Of a stretch of DNA of 64,000 bases, positions 1-10,201 are shown one piece after another. The translations under genes and the position numbers were made by a program. Source of the stretch: Saururus chinensis. Lineage: Eukaryota; Streptophyta; Magnoliopsida; Piperales; Saururaceae. The notes beneath the pieces were generated by a model. The model saw nothing but the letters and a program-made list of their open reading frames with translations. It searched no databases and had not been told where the DNA came from. Positions within the stretch are counted from its first letter, which is position 1. The number at the start of each line of letters is the position of its first letter. The DNA is taken from NCBI GenBank assembly GCA_035235625.1, contig CP141143.1:45307178-45371177 (forward strand), read 5' to 3'.

Positions 1-173
1 TTAAATCTGTCAAGTCATATTCTAAGTAGTATAATGTCATTAAATAAAGTCACATGTCTAGAATAAGAATCAATGTAAATAAGCAAAAACATAAAATAAA
101 ATAAATGTAATTAATTTTTTCATTTTTCATTTTTTTAAGTAAACTAAAAATATAACATAAAAAAATAACTTTC

Positions 174-210
174 TAGACCCCCAAACCTAAACTAAACATT
201 GTCCTCAATG
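174..210 (-). other. Conserved post-integrase tract with G-run (purine-rich) of Athila-type element
   Basis: On the minus strand this reads as a short inverted stretch (ATTGAGGACAATG) followed by TTTAGTTTAGGTTTGGGGGT. Athila-like elements often have such a tract just after the integrase gene. It may be a polypurine tract, but no LTR start is visible next to it, so that role is uncertain. Confidence 0.35.
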
Positions 211-262
211 TAAAATTTTTTGTATATTTTTTTTTGTTTTGGAAAAAATCATAAAAAGAAAA

Positions 263-484
263 TCAACCCTCATAATTTGGATTTTCAAGAGATGTAGACT
301 CAACTTCAGGGACAAAATGGTTTAAAAATGGTTTTAAACATTTGCCATTAACTTTGAAAACATCACCATTTTTTAGGTTTTCAATTTCAACAGTTCTATA
401 AGGAAAAACAGTTTTGACAATGAAAGGACCTGTCCAACGTGATTTTAATTTTCCTGGAAAGAGATGAAGTTGAGAGTTGTACAA
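263..484 (-). pseudogene. Integrase C-terminal tail of Athila-type element
   Basis: A 73-codon open stretch on the minus strand matches the tail of Athila-type integrases: an LFPGKLKSRWTGPF motif, then a hydrophobic VFPYRTVEIEN stretch and a KVNGKCLKPFL ending. In the family this region follows the catalytic core and may help bind DNA or chromatin. It ends about 50 bp before the G-rich tract, as expected for the end of pol. It is cut off from the integrase core by stops in 485-542, so it is a relic. Confidence 0.75.
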
Positions 485-542
485 TAAAAATTTTTGAAAG
501 GGCTTAAAAGTTTTTCATAAAATGTTTTTATCATTAAAAACC

Positions 543-1497
543 TTAATTCTCTCTTTGTAAAGTTTTGAACTCTAACTCATTGATTTGCAATTTTCTATTT
601 AAGCTAGCCTTGTCAAAGTTAAAATTTAAAGCTTTGATTACCCAATATGCCCTATGTTCCAAATCCATAGGTAAGTGACAAGTTTTTCTAAAAATTAAAC
701 AGCAGGGAGACATTCCAATTGGGGTCTTAAAAGCGGTACGGTAAGCCCAAAGAGCATCGGTTAGCTGTAAAGACCAATCTTTACCATTTAGATTTACCAT
801 TTTTTACAAAATATATTTAATTTCCCTATTAGAAATCTCAATTTGCCTACTTGTTTGTAGGTGATATAGGGGGTAGCTACTTTATGGGTAATCCCATACT
901 TCCTCATCAAAGCCTCAAAAAGCTTATTGTAAAAATGTGACCCTCCGTTACTTATAATAACTCGAGGTGTTCTAAACCTTAAACATATATTTTCTTTTAA
1001 AAAGCGCACGACTTTGTGGTCATTGGTTTTGCTTTGAACAACCTCAATCCACTTAGAAACATAATCGACAGCAACTAAAATGTAAACATAGCCAAAAGGA
1101 GGAAAAGGTCCCATAAAATCAATGCCCCAACAATCAAAAATCTCAATAACCAATATGCGGTTAAGGGGCATCATATTTCGACGAGAAATGGCTCCTAACT
1201 TTTGACACCTTTCACAAATTTTGTAAAATTCATGAACATCTTTAAAAAGCGTCGGCCAGTAAAAACCACATTGAAAAATTTTAGCGGTGGTCTTTTTAGA
1301 GGAGAAGTGACCACTGCATGCTTCAGAATGACAAAAAGAGATGATATTTGTTCAAAATCTGGCACACATCTCCTTATTATTTGATCTGGACAATACTTAG
1401 AGAGATAAGGGTCGTCCCAAAAGAAATGTTTTACCTCGGTGAAGAATCTCTTTTTATCTTGAGGAGACCAATGGTGGGGAACTTTACCTATCACCAA
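543..1497 (-). pseudogene. Integrase (zinc-binding and catalytic domains), Athila type, broken
   Basis: Three frames together cover one integrase. The segment at 1195-1497 holds the zinc-binding region; its His residues (near KHAVV) are readable but the frame shifts before the Cys pair. The segment at 794-1174 holds the core: the first catalytic Asp in GIDFMGPF, then YILVAVDYVSKWIE, then IISNGGSHF. The second catalytic Asp expected in that last motif is Asn here (codon complement 947-949). The stretch that should carry the catalytic Glu is scrambled. The segment at 543-800 continues with [20 protein letters not shown], typical of gypsy integrase after the core. The enzyme would insert element cDNA into the host genome; this copy cannot. 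Confidence 0.8.
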
Positions 1498-1619
1498 GTA
1501 GTTGGCAATGTCGGCATACCATGGAGGATGTGAGATAGCAAAAAGTTATTCATCGAGGAATGTGTCTTGGATTGGAATGTTGTCTAAAGAATCAGAAAAT
1601 TTCAATCATGAAAGATGAT

Positions 1620-2273
1620 CGGCCACCACATTCTCTACTCCCGTCTTGAAATTGATTGTGAGATCAAACTCTTCGAGTAGGAGTATCCATCGGAGCAATC
1701 TAGGTTTTTTATTTATTTGCTCAAAAGGTACTTCAAAGTTACATTGTCAGTAAAAATGATAATTTAAGAGCCAATCAAGTAAGATCTAAATTCATCAAGT
1801 GCAAATACTACAGCAAGAAGTTCTTTTTCAGTGGTGGAGTAGTTTATTTAGGCACTATTTAAAGCTCTAATTGCATAATGAATTACGAAAGGTTTCTTAT
1901 CTTTTCTTTTCCCTAAAACAGCCCCAATGGCATAATCACTTTCATCACACATAATTTTAAAAGGAAGGGTCCAATCCGGGGGCTGCATGATGGGTGCAGA
2001 CACTAATATGTTCTTAAGCTTTGTGAAAGCTTCTTCACATGCATCCGACCACTCAAAAGAATGCTCTTTAAAAAGAAGATTACACAATGGTCTAGATATC
2101 ACACTAAAATTCTTGATAAATCTTCTATAAAAACCGGCATGCCCTATAAAGGATCTAACATCTTTTATGGACTTTGGACTAGGTAAATTAGCGATCAATT
2201 CAATTTTTGCCTTGTCCACTTGAATTCCCTGCATAGAAACAATGTGACTAAGTACTATTCCAGTAGTAACCAT
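1620..2273 (-). pseudogene. RNase H domain of Athila-type pol, broken
   Basis: The open part (1848-2273) starts with the RT thumb/connection motif SFIGHAGFYRRFIKNFS and runs through FKIMCDESDYAIGAVLGKR, the start of the RNase H fold with its first catalytic Asp. After an in-frame stop (about 1845-1850) the same reading resumes with a YSTTEKELLAVVFALDEFR-like stretch and then decays towards 1620. RNase H would remove the RNA strand during reverse transcription. Order and spacing to the RT upstream fit Ty3/gypsy. Confidence 0.75.
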
Positions 2274-2288
2274 AAAATAACACTTTTC

Positions 2289-3000
2289 CTAATTTAAAAC
2301 TATATTTTTCTCTTCACATCTCACCAAAATTTTTTCTAAATTATCAAGATAATCATCAAAAGAATCACCAAAAATAGAAAAATCATCTATAAAAACTTCT
2401 AAAAACCGCTCCACCATGTCACTAAAGATCCTCATCATGCACCTTTGGAATGTGGCACGAGCATTACATAATCCAAACGGCATCCTTCGATATGCAAAGG
2501 TACCAAATGAACATGTAAATGTTATTTTTTCTTGATCTTCAAGTGAAATCTCAAATAGGTTGTATCCTGAATAACCATCTAAAAAACAATAAAATTTATT
2601 ACCGGCTACCCTCTCTAGGATTTGGTCTATGAATAGCAAGGGGAAGTGGTCTTTCCTAGTGACAGAATTCAATTTCCTATAATCTGTGCACATCTGCCAA
2701 CCGGTGGTGACTCTAGTGGGAATTAACTCATCATTGACAATATTTACCACTGTCACTCCAAACTTTTTGGGGACAACCTAGGTGGGACTTACCCATGGAC
2801 TGTCAGAAATGGGGTAAATGATACCCACATCCAATAATTTTAGGACCTCTGCTCTCACTACCTCTTTCATATTAGGGTTTAACCTCCGTTGCATTTGTCT
2901 CACAGGTTTTAAATTTTCTTTTATGAAGATCCTATGTATACAAATCAGGAAACTAATCCCCTTGATATTAGCAATGGTCCACCCAATGACATTCTTGTGA
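2289..3000 (-). pseudogene. Reverse transcriptase of Athila-type pol, broken
   Basis: The longest open part is 2289-2756. It contains WQMCTDYRKLNSVTRKDHFP, FLDGYSGYN, FAYRRMPFGLCNARATFQRC and the catalytic FIDDF (complement of 2379-2393), the gypsy version of the YxDD box. Upstream (2757-3000) the reading continues in other frames with the conserved region before the fingers. The FIDDF core is intact, but stops on both sides prevent a full enzyme. It would copy element RNA into cDNA in virus-like particles. Confidence 0.85.
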
Positions 3001-3002
3001 TT

Positions 3003-3257
3003 TCAAAGGACTTCGAGCAACCTGTGCTCTTGTTCCCTATCAAACATTGAAGAGACAACCACATAAAATGTCTCTCCCTCACCAAAATAAGCATATTTAA
3101 GTTCAGTAGGGAGGGGTTTCAAGTCTAGCTTAGGTGGTTGGACACTTGAGGGGAGAGGAGCGCTATTAGAAGAAGGTAACTCCTCAAAGCAGGCCTTCCA
3201 CCTATCAGTATCCAATAATGGAGTTGACTCCAACAAGGAATTTACATCATTAATCAT
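3003..3257 (-). pseudogene. Protease-RT linker of Athila-type polyprotein
   Basis: An 84-codon open stretch contains VQPPKLDLKPLPTELKYAYFG and an REQEHRLLEVL ending. This is the typical linker before RT in Athila-like polyproteins (a PPKLELKPLP-type motif followed by a short acidic helix). No enzyme activity is known for it. It abuts the protease part, with one frame change near 3255. Confidence 0.7.
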
Positions 3258-3745
3258 AACATCATCATCAAAGTTAAATAAGAAAGACAGGCTTCAAAAG
3301 GGTTAGAAAATAAAAAAATAGTAGCCATGTCATCAACAAGACTCTCTAAAAGATTCACTTTATGTACATCCTCATCATCAACTCCTGGTTGCCCGCAAAT
3401 ATTAAAAATGTTCAATTCGAAAGTCATATTTCCAAAAGAAAGCTTCATAACACCATTTCTACAATTAATAAGAGCATTAAAAGTAACAAGAAATGGGCGG
3501 CCTAATATGACAAGAATTTGAGTACAAACATTCAAAACTAGTTGTGTGTCAAAAACAATAAAATCATCAAGAAAGTAAAACTTTTCTACTTGTACTAGCA
3601 CGTCCTCAATAATTCCTCTTAGTGTTTTAACTAAGCGATCTGCAAGTTGAAGTGTAATCCTTATGGGCTTCAATTCACCAAATCCCAATTATTCATAAAT
3701 AGAATAAGGTAAGAGATTAACACTTGCCCCAAGATCAAGCAAAAC
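3254..3745 (-). pseudogene. Aspartic protease of Athila-type polyprotein, broken
   Basis: The active-site motif DLGAS followed by VNLLPYSIYE is readable at the complement of 3722-3736. A stop follows it, and the open stretch 3254-3688 then carries the rest of the fold: LQLADRLVKTLRGIIEDVLVQV, DDFIVFD and the ILGRPFLVTFNALINCRNG flap/strand motif. The protease would cut the Gag-Pol precursor. DLGAS in place of DTGAS is usual in this lineage. The in-frame stop between active site and body makes this copy non-functional. Confidence 0.8.
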
Positions 3746-3928
3746 TTTTTCAATTCTATAAATCCCAATTATACAAGATATGGTTGAACAACCAGGATCT
3801 TTATATTTTGGTAGGGTATTTTGTTACAAAATTGCACTTACTTGTTCTGTTAAAAATGCATTCTTTTGTACATGTAGCTTACGCTTTATTGTACAAAGGT
3901 CTTTCAAAAATTTAGCATAAGATGGGAT

Positions 3929-4162
3929 TTATTTAATGTCATCTAAGAGCGGAATGTTAATATTTATTTGTTTGAAAATTTTAAGAATGTCACCATTTAG
4001 CACAAATTTAGAAGAAGATTGTAATCTTTGAGGAAAAGGAGGAGGAATTAGAGCAACACAATGAGAGTTGTCAAGTTCATCACCATATTTAGAATTCAAA
4101 GACTCCTTAGGTTCAACAACCTTCATTGGAATGTATTTGTTAATGACTTTTTCACTTCTCAA
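3929..4162 (-). pseudogene. Gag-protease linker of Athila-type polyprotein
   Basis: A 77-codon open stretch contains PPPFPQRLQ, then ILKIFKQININIPLLDDIK. Athila-like polyproteins carry a PPFPQRL motif followed by a helix ending in INIPF(A/L)D between the zinc knuckle and the protease. The function is unknown. Position and wording agree with the neighbours on both sides. Confidence 0.7.
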
Positions 4163-4329
4163 AGTGGAGATGGACTTAGCATGCTCTTTTTGTGAACTTG
4201 AAGAATTTAAATTTTAAATTACAAATTGACCTTTAGGATTTGGTTAAGGTGGAAAAGGAAACTTCCCTTTTTCTTGAGTGCTTAAAGCTGTGGTTAATTA
4301 AGTGATAGAAGTCTTAAAGTCATTGATGG

Positions 4330-5400
4330 CTTGCATTGTTTAGTTGTTGATTATTGCTTAACTTTTCATGAATGTTTGCAATGTGTCTTCAAGAGTCTTC
4401 TTATGTGGTGGAACATAATTTGAGGAAGAATGGGGTACCTGCATATTAGACTAATTTCTCTAACTAAAGTTTGGATAATTTCTCCAATTAGGAGTATAAG
4501 TTTCAGAATAAGGAGAAGAGAAAGACCTTTTATAAGTATTAATAGCACTTACTTGAGTATGTAACACTTCTTAAAAAGCAGAGATTATTGGACAATCTTG
4601 TGTTTGATGTCCATCACTCTCACATATACTACAAATATCTTATGCTTATTGAGAAACTTTAGACATGTTTTCCCTATTAATTTTCATAGCCTCAACTTTT
4701 CTAGTTAAACTTGTAATTTTTGCTTTTACATTATCCTCTTCATTAAGAAGGTACATACCCCCCTTAGTTGTCCCATTAAATTTGATCTTAATACTACTTT
4801 AAAATTCATTAAAATCTTCTTATGATCGAGCATTTTAAGCTAACACATCAAAATAGTCACATACTTCATTATGTTCTTTATTTAAAAATTCTCTATTACA
4901 CATCATTTCAACAAATTGCTTAATTTGAGAAGTCAAGTCATTATAAAAGAAATTAATTGTACGCCATATTTCATATCCATGATGTGGGCACAATAACAAA
5001 AGTTCTTTAAATCTTTCCCAACATTAAAAGAAAGTCTTATTTTCTTCTTGTGAAAAATTCATAATGTTCTTTCTAAGTGTATTAGTTCTATAGGTGGGGA
5101 AAAACTTTTTCAAAAATTCTCTTTGCATTTCTTGCCATGTTCTAATGGATCTTGGCTTCAAAGAATTCAACTAATTTTTTATTTTTTCCTTTAAAGAAAA
5201 TGAAAAGAGTTTTAATCGAATAACATCATTTGAAATATTTTGGTTTGACAAAGTTGCACAAACCTCTTCAAACTCTTTTAAATGCAAATATGGGCTTTCC
5301 GAATTTAAGCCAAAAAATTTAGGTAATAATTGAATTACACCCGGCTCGAGTTCAAAACCACTTATATTAGTTGGAAAAATCATGTAAGAAGGAGAACTTT
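4330..5400 (-). pseudogene. Gag capsid and zinc knuckle of Athila-type element, broken
   Basis: The N-terminal open part (5171-5383) reads ELEPGVIQLLPKFFG then HLKEFEEVCATL, a standard Athila gag start. Further frames carry the SIRTWQEMQREFLKKFFP and CWERFKELLLLCPHHGYE capsid motifs (about 4950-5150) and a CCHC zinc knuckle, CSICESDGHQTQDC (complement of about 4592-4633), with the normal Cx2Cx4Hx4C spacing. Gag would form the virus-like particle and bind RNA. At least five stops or shifts interrupt it. Confidence 0.75.
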
Positions 5401-5934
5401 ATCTAGTTGGTTGAAAATAATTACGCAAGGTTTTAACTTGAATATTTTATGCATTATTATCCCTATTATCACTTCTTAGTTCCTCATTAGTTCTTAGATC
5501 CTCCATTGTATCAAAATAAAGATAATTTTCAAAAGATTTGTTCACTCTTTTCAATCGTCCAGAATTATCACACACCTATGTGAACATGCAACAATAATTT
5601 TTTTTTGTTTTGTTTTTGTTAATAAACAAAAGTAAAAATGCAAAAAATTAAATAAAAAAATATAAAAAGTTAGAGAGTTAGAAGTTAATATACAAAAATA
5701 AAAATTAAAAATAAGGCCAAAGGCACTATCAAGGTACACGTTTGATTCCGAAAATTTTTTGGTAGTAACGTGGGTAGTGCTTCCAGTCTCAAAAAAATAG
5801 AAAAATTACAGAATTTAAATACTAAAAGTAAATGACTGAATATAAAAAATTAGTGTGCAAAAATTAAAAGTTAGAGAATTAGTAAAATTAGAGTGAGTTT
5901 TTTTTCATAACGGATTCTTGGCACACGTTGCAAT
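5401..5934 (-). other. Untranslated leader of Athila-type element
   Basis: This AT-rich stretch lies between the primer site and gag. No supported coding signal is seen; the small open frame at 5551-5739 has biased, phenylalanine- and leucine-rich content and no family likeness. Confidence 0.5.
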
Positions 5935-5951
5935 CCCCGGCAACGGCACAA
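5935..5951 (-). other. Primer binding site, tRNA-Asp type
   Basis: The plus strand here matches the 3' end of plant tRNA-Asp (CCCCGGCAACGGCGCCA) at 15 of 17 positions, by hand. On the minus strand it lies 3 bp downstream of the LTR end, the expected place for priming minus-strand DNA synthesis. Use of tRNA-Asp is characteristic of the Athila/Tat group. Confidence 0.75.
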
Positions 5952-5954
5952 ATT

Positions 5955-7079
5955 TGTTATTACGTCCAAATTAAGACTATGAAGGAGTCTAGTTCAAATT
6001 TCTTTTTTTACTTGTCAACTATAGTAAACAAAGTCAATCTATAGGGAAAGCCTTATGTGATACAAAAACTTATTACGAAGAGAATAGAATAGAGAAGAAA
6101 AGTGAAATAGATAATAAGAGACAATCAAAGAGAAAGTGTTAAGGCATCGAAAATCCACTTGCAATAAATCTCTAATATATACTTCATTCAAATGATAACT
6201 CAATTAAGATCAAATAAAAATTTGTCTTAATTGGAAAATTTATCTTTTAAAGAACTTTGAAATAGAACAATAGTAATTGATTGTTTACTACGTGAAAGTA
6301 TTAAGTGTATAATCACAGGGACTTATAAGCATTCAGCGTGCCTTTCGTCAACGCTGAATCAAATAATTATATAGATTATAAACTCCTTAAATATGAAACA
6401 TCAATTTAAAATGATAAAGAACTTACTTGAATCAAAGTATCCATTAAACATCAAGTACAAGCTTCATTCCTAGCCTTACCTTGAGAGCTTTAGAAAGCCA
6501 TTACAATAAAATTAAAAATAAAAATACAAAATGAGAGAAGAAAATAGGAGAAGAGAGCTCCAAAGAGGAGGGAATGATCAATCTATCACGTTCACCCCTC
6601 TATTTATAGGAATAGAAGGGGTTACTTCAAAGAGGAAAGTGAAATCATATCTCTAGATTACATCCTGATTGATTGTCTAATTTGGACCCATATATCTTCG
6701 GAATTTAGAATTTCTTCCTAAAATAACACTTGTAGCTACGGAAGTCTTCTTTTTATTTCCACCCGAATCATATCAATCCAAATTATACATAAAAAGATAT
6801 GATCAAAATACTAAGGCTGTGTCAATCTGTCCAAATTAGCTTCTTTCATAATTTAGTTCTATTCATACAAATCTCAAATCAAACGGGTCCACAAGGTTGT
6901 ATTCGACCATTTCATGCATGTTTAGACCATTAGGAGTCTATTCTTGACTTTTAAATAACTTTGGGTAGTTGGGATTAACTTCCTCGTCCAGTTGAAGCCT
7001 ATTAGACATATAAACTCAATTAAGGTCCAACTAACTTATTCAAAACATAAATAACCCAAATCAGCATGAATTACACACA
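5955..7079 (-). repeat. 5' LTR of Athila-type element
   Basis: On the plus strand the LTR runs from TGTTATTACG next to the primer site to ...TTACACACA, giving TG...CA ends and about 1,125 bp. The inner end is firm because of the primer site. The outer end (7079) is a judgement, as no second LTR is in the window. A TATA box lies inside. Confidence 0.6.
6601..6608 (-). promoter_or_regulatory. TATA box in the Athila-type LTR
   Basis: The minus strand reads CTATAAATAGAGGGGTG here. It sits mid-LTR, which would put the RNA start near 6570 and leave about 600 bp of R/U5 before the primer site. The match to the plant TATA consensus is strong. Confidence 0.6.
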
Positions 7080-7115
7080 AAAAAGGATTGTAATTCAAAT
7101 TTTGAAAATATTTTA

Positions 7116-7793
7116 TTGAACATTATTTCAGTGCATCACCCTACCGTTGGGTTGGATGGTCTACCTAGTCTTTCATGTCTCCAGATTGCGTTGCTGCATA
7201 GATGACACGTCATTTGCCACTGATGCTCCACTACCACCACCACTGATGAGCCCAGTTGTGTTCCTCCGACCCTGTTCCTGCCTCGATGCTCGATAAGCGT
7301 CCTATCTGCCACTTCGGTCACATTATTGCGAAGGTTTTGATTTTTTGGCGGGGGCAGTCACTTGAGGATGCTACATGGATGTCCGAGGATGAGTTCATGT
7401 CTCGATAACCAGCTTGGTCGCCTTGAGGACAAGGCATTTGCGGAAGCGTGGTAGAGTGTTTTGCACGTGCACCTGATTCATCACTTATCTTTATTTCAGT
7501 ATATTATTATTTTTATTTCGGTACATTAGGCTAGTTTCCCTTATGTTAGTGGCTGATTTGCAATTGTATTTAGTTATGGAACTGTGATAGGCGTGCTAGT
7601 GGACCACGAGATAGCTGGGCCCACTAGCGACATAATTCCCAATGTGGGAGGGCGCAACTCCCCATAAAGGGTCGTCTCTCTCTTTGGTTCGGGTATGCTA
7701 ATAGAAGTCCAGTTTATTTCCCTCATTTCTTCCTACTTCTTTCCCTTTCCCTGTGTAGAACTCCTGTGTACCGATTGTGTCCACATTGGGCAC
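7116..7793 (+). mobile_element. 3' remnant of a chromovirus-like Ty3/gypsy element (integrase tail and LTR)
   Basis: Plus-strand reading gives a VFHVSRLR motif, a proline-rich ATDAPLPPPLMS stretch, and after frame changes an LEDATWMSEDEF segment and RLEDKAF near 7370-7440. These are the VFHVS, chromodomain-like and LEDK tail motifs that end many plant Ty3/gypsy polyproteins. About 100 bp later comes LTR-like sequence ending in CCACATTGGGCACAAT, closely resembling in layout the LTR end at about 20,850-20,870. The body of the element is missing; the Athila LTR ends about 40 bp to the left. Confidence 0.65.
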
Positions 7794-8332
7794 AATAAAC
7801 TACCAATGTACATCTATCAGACCATAATTATTTTCTATAGAGAAATTGTCGTATACATGCAAAAATACGTTGAAAGCATTCAAAATTACTAGAATGGCCT
7901 CACAAGAACATTTATAGTGCGCTCCCATAAAATTATCTTCTACCAAAGTCAAATGTCAATTTCACAATAGCAATCATAATCATAAGAAGTAGCACAATAG
8001 AGAGAATAGTAACATGATGTAGAGAGAGAAAGACATAAAACCAATGGACCTGTCACACAAAACACAATAAAACAATAAAGGATTAATGAAAATTGAATGC
8101 GGTGAAAAGGATAGAACAAAAAACTAAGCATATTGAATAATTATACCCGACAAAAACATTACGCTCATGGGCCAAAAGAAGTCGCCCGATTCAGCAAAAC
8201 GGGCAATGCCAAGCGACACAAACCAAAAATAAAATCTAAAATTCGTGGATTAACATAACCTCTAAAATAAGAATTCTGATCAAAATTTAGAAAATTGATT
8301 AAAACAAAAAAAAAATGAAAAATCAAACTTAC
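7794..8332. other. Unassigned AT-rich stretch
   Basis: No repeat family or coding signal is recognised. It may be intron or 3' flank of the minus-strand gene-like remnant at 8333-9410. Confidence 0.4.
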
Positions 8333-8738
8333 CATACAAGAAGCAGAAGAGCTGGCGAGCACTTCACTGCAAGTCCAAAAGCAAGTAGTTGGATATGATT
8401 TGGTCGATCGCCCCATCAGCAGGATCGTGCCCTATTGCTGTATAGTAGGGCCTGCCCACTATCACCTTAATACCAAGTCCATCCTCAGCACATTCAAACC
8501 TGGAAAAGTCTTTGGTGATTGGCATTCATGAGCCATCAACCGGTGTGCCAGTGCCAAAGCCAAAGAGACTGCAGCTCCAGCATTGATGTAGTCTATCTCT
8601 TATGGCCACCGAGCCATTTTTAGGATGACGAGAATGCCCCAGGGCTTTGAGGAACCCAAGCTTGAGGAAGGAATTGCTCACATCATTGGCCTCCTCCAAT
8701 TTCCCTTGAAGCAGGACAGAACTCATTGTGGTCGTCTT
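8333..8738 (-). pseudogene. Exon-like segment of an unidentified host gene remnant
   Basis: On the minus strand this segment begins after an AG acceptor in TTCAATAG and ends at a strong donor, TATG|GTAAGT (donor complement 8327-8332). The base composition is clearly richer in G+C than the flanks, as plant exons are. One frame reads SSVLLQGKLEEANDVSNSFL and continues to GTPVDGS before a stop; a second frame then reads RFECAEDGLGIKVIVGRPYY. The change of frame and internal stops suggest a pseudogene. I do not recognise the family. It lies 560 bp from a second exon-like segment on the same strand. It could instead be a long non-coding RNA or a gene fragment carried by a transposon. Confidence 0.35.
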
Positions 8739-9301
8739 CTATTGAATCATGTGAAACACAAGTCTAGGTATTATTGACAAATTACAATAAACATCTTATG
8801 TGATTCAACAAATTAAACAAAAAAAGGAAGTTTAAAACTACACAAACAAATAAAATTGAAATACTGGGTTCTTCTCATTCCTGCTCAAACATTTGCAGCA
8901 ACTTGATCATACTTTTTTCAAAAGCCAGCAAGTACAAGAAAAAAGCCCATTCCCAGCAACCACCACAAAGAAAAGTTAGTAGCAGAAATTTCACTAGGAC
9001 TCACAAGACAGACCACATAAATAAAAACTAAAACTTGCATACCCAAAAAAAATATTAAAATTGTATAGTAATCATTTCTTAAAACAGAATTGAGTAACAT
9101 GAATAAGATTGATACTACATCACATAAAACCTATAAAAGGAGGCAACCATTGCAACACAGTAAACTTGCATATAGTAAATTCTGCCATACCTGCAAGCAT
9201 CAAACAAACTGTTATTATCACTTTGCACCTTTTATAAATATGAAATAGTTGCATTACTAAAAAAGAATTACTGTGAGAAAAGAGTTCATGAAGAGACTTA
9301 C
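8739..9301 (-). other. Intron-like stretch, perhaps with one more exon
   Basis: On the minus strand a further acceptor, TTTGATGCTTGCAG (complement of about 9191-9204), precedes GTATGGCAGAATTTAC. A short exon could start at 9190, but I cannot fix its end. The rest is T-rich, as plant introns are. Confidence 0.25.
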
Positions 9302-9410
9302 ATTGTTGCTATGTCTATATCATCTACAGCTAATACAGATTTTTTATTAGCCTCAGCTTTGGCCATTGTCATTTCAAATTTTGGTAGGCGAATGACTCCC
9401 CATATGAAAA
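9302..9410 (-). pseudogene. Second exon-like segment of the unidentified gene remnant
   Basis: On the minus strand a poly-T tract ending in TTTTTTTTTGCAG precedes this 109-bp segment, and GTAAGTCT follows it. Both match plant splice consensus. One frame is open throughout and reads FIWGVIRLPKFEMTMAKAEA, then NKKSVLAVDDIDIAT. The mix of charged and hydrophobic residues and the flanking splice signals look like a true exon, but I cannot name the protein. A possible first exon with an ATG lies at about 9,820-9,855, where the frame stops after five codons. Confidence 0.4.
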
Positions 9411-10201
9411 CTGCAAAAAAAAATCGCAATACAAAGCATGTATTCATTCATAATAAAAGAAATTACACAAATCCCAAGCCGAAAACCAAACAAAAAACAA
9501 AACACATTCATAATGTTAATAAATAAAATTTGGAAACAGGTACTCCATTGCAAATTGCAGTCCTCCCACATTTATAAAAATGAAAGATGTAATGAACTTG
9601 GCACATTAAAAATAACAGCACCTATATCCATAATTTTACACTAGTGTATACTAGCAGAGATAAGCAAAAAGACTAGAAAACCAAGATTGGAGCTCCATAA
9701 ACTCAAGCCACCAAAAGATGCTAATGCAGAGAATTCAACTCGTTCAATCCACAACCAAGAGAGAAGAAAAAAAAAGATTAGATTAGACAGAGAGTGCACA
9801 AGACATATACCTACAACTGGGATTGATTAGAAGTCGGTGGCCATCTTCCCTACTGCCTTCTCTACCCAAGCAACAAGAATTCAGATAGCAGAGCCCTCCC
9901 AGAACCTGAGATGGCAATTACTTTTTAATGGTAAACTGACAAGGAGGCAGCGCTTTGCATGGGAATAGGGGAAAATAGGATGGGGCGAAAGTAGGGGTCA
10001 TGGTGGGAAGAGGTTCATGTCCGGCTCCAGTCTGGGCATGGTGCCGGTGCTGATTGAGGGGAGAAGGGGATTGTGCGAGCAGGGAATGAGGGAAACTGGG
10101 GGTCAGGGGAGGAAGCGCGTTTCCGGTTGCATGATCAATGGCGAATGTGGAAAATGCTCAAAACTTTAATTTGATGCAGTTGAGCACAATGAAGCATAAT
10201 T
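9411..10201. other. Unassigned stretch before the copia element
   Basis: It holds the possible upstream exon of the gene remnant (near 9,820-9,855, minus strand) and a G-rich patch at 9,950-10,130. Nothing else is recognised. The copia LTR starts at 10,202. Confidence 0.35.

Larger units (their letters stand above)
1..7079 (-). mobile_element. Athila-type Ty3/gypsy retrotransposon, 3' end cut by the window edge
   Basis: Read on the minus strand the order is LTR (5955-7079), tRNA-Asp-type primer site, gag, protease, RT, RNase H, integrase and integrase tail. This is the Ty3/gypsy order. The RT core with a FIDDF active site, the DLGAS protease motif, the gag zinc knuckle, the integrase tail with an LFPGKLKSRW motif and the Asp-tRNA primer site together point to the Athila lineage of non-chromovirus plant elements. 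All coding parts carry stops and frameshifts, so the copy is dead. The 3' LTR lies beyond position 1, so no target duplication can be checked. Lineage is from recalled family features, not a search. Confidence 0.8.

Noticed and set aside
5551-5739. Small frame before gag of the Athila-type element
   Set aside because: Low-complexity Phe/Leu content in AT-rich leader.
1-7079. Endogenous pararetrovirus or envelope gene
   Set aside because: Domain order and primer site are those of Ty3/gypsy; no movement protein, coat motif or env-like frame after the integrase was seen.
7949-8416. Frames at 7,949-8,131 and 8,165-8,416
   Set aside because: Partly intron-like text read through a splice donor; not supported as proteins.
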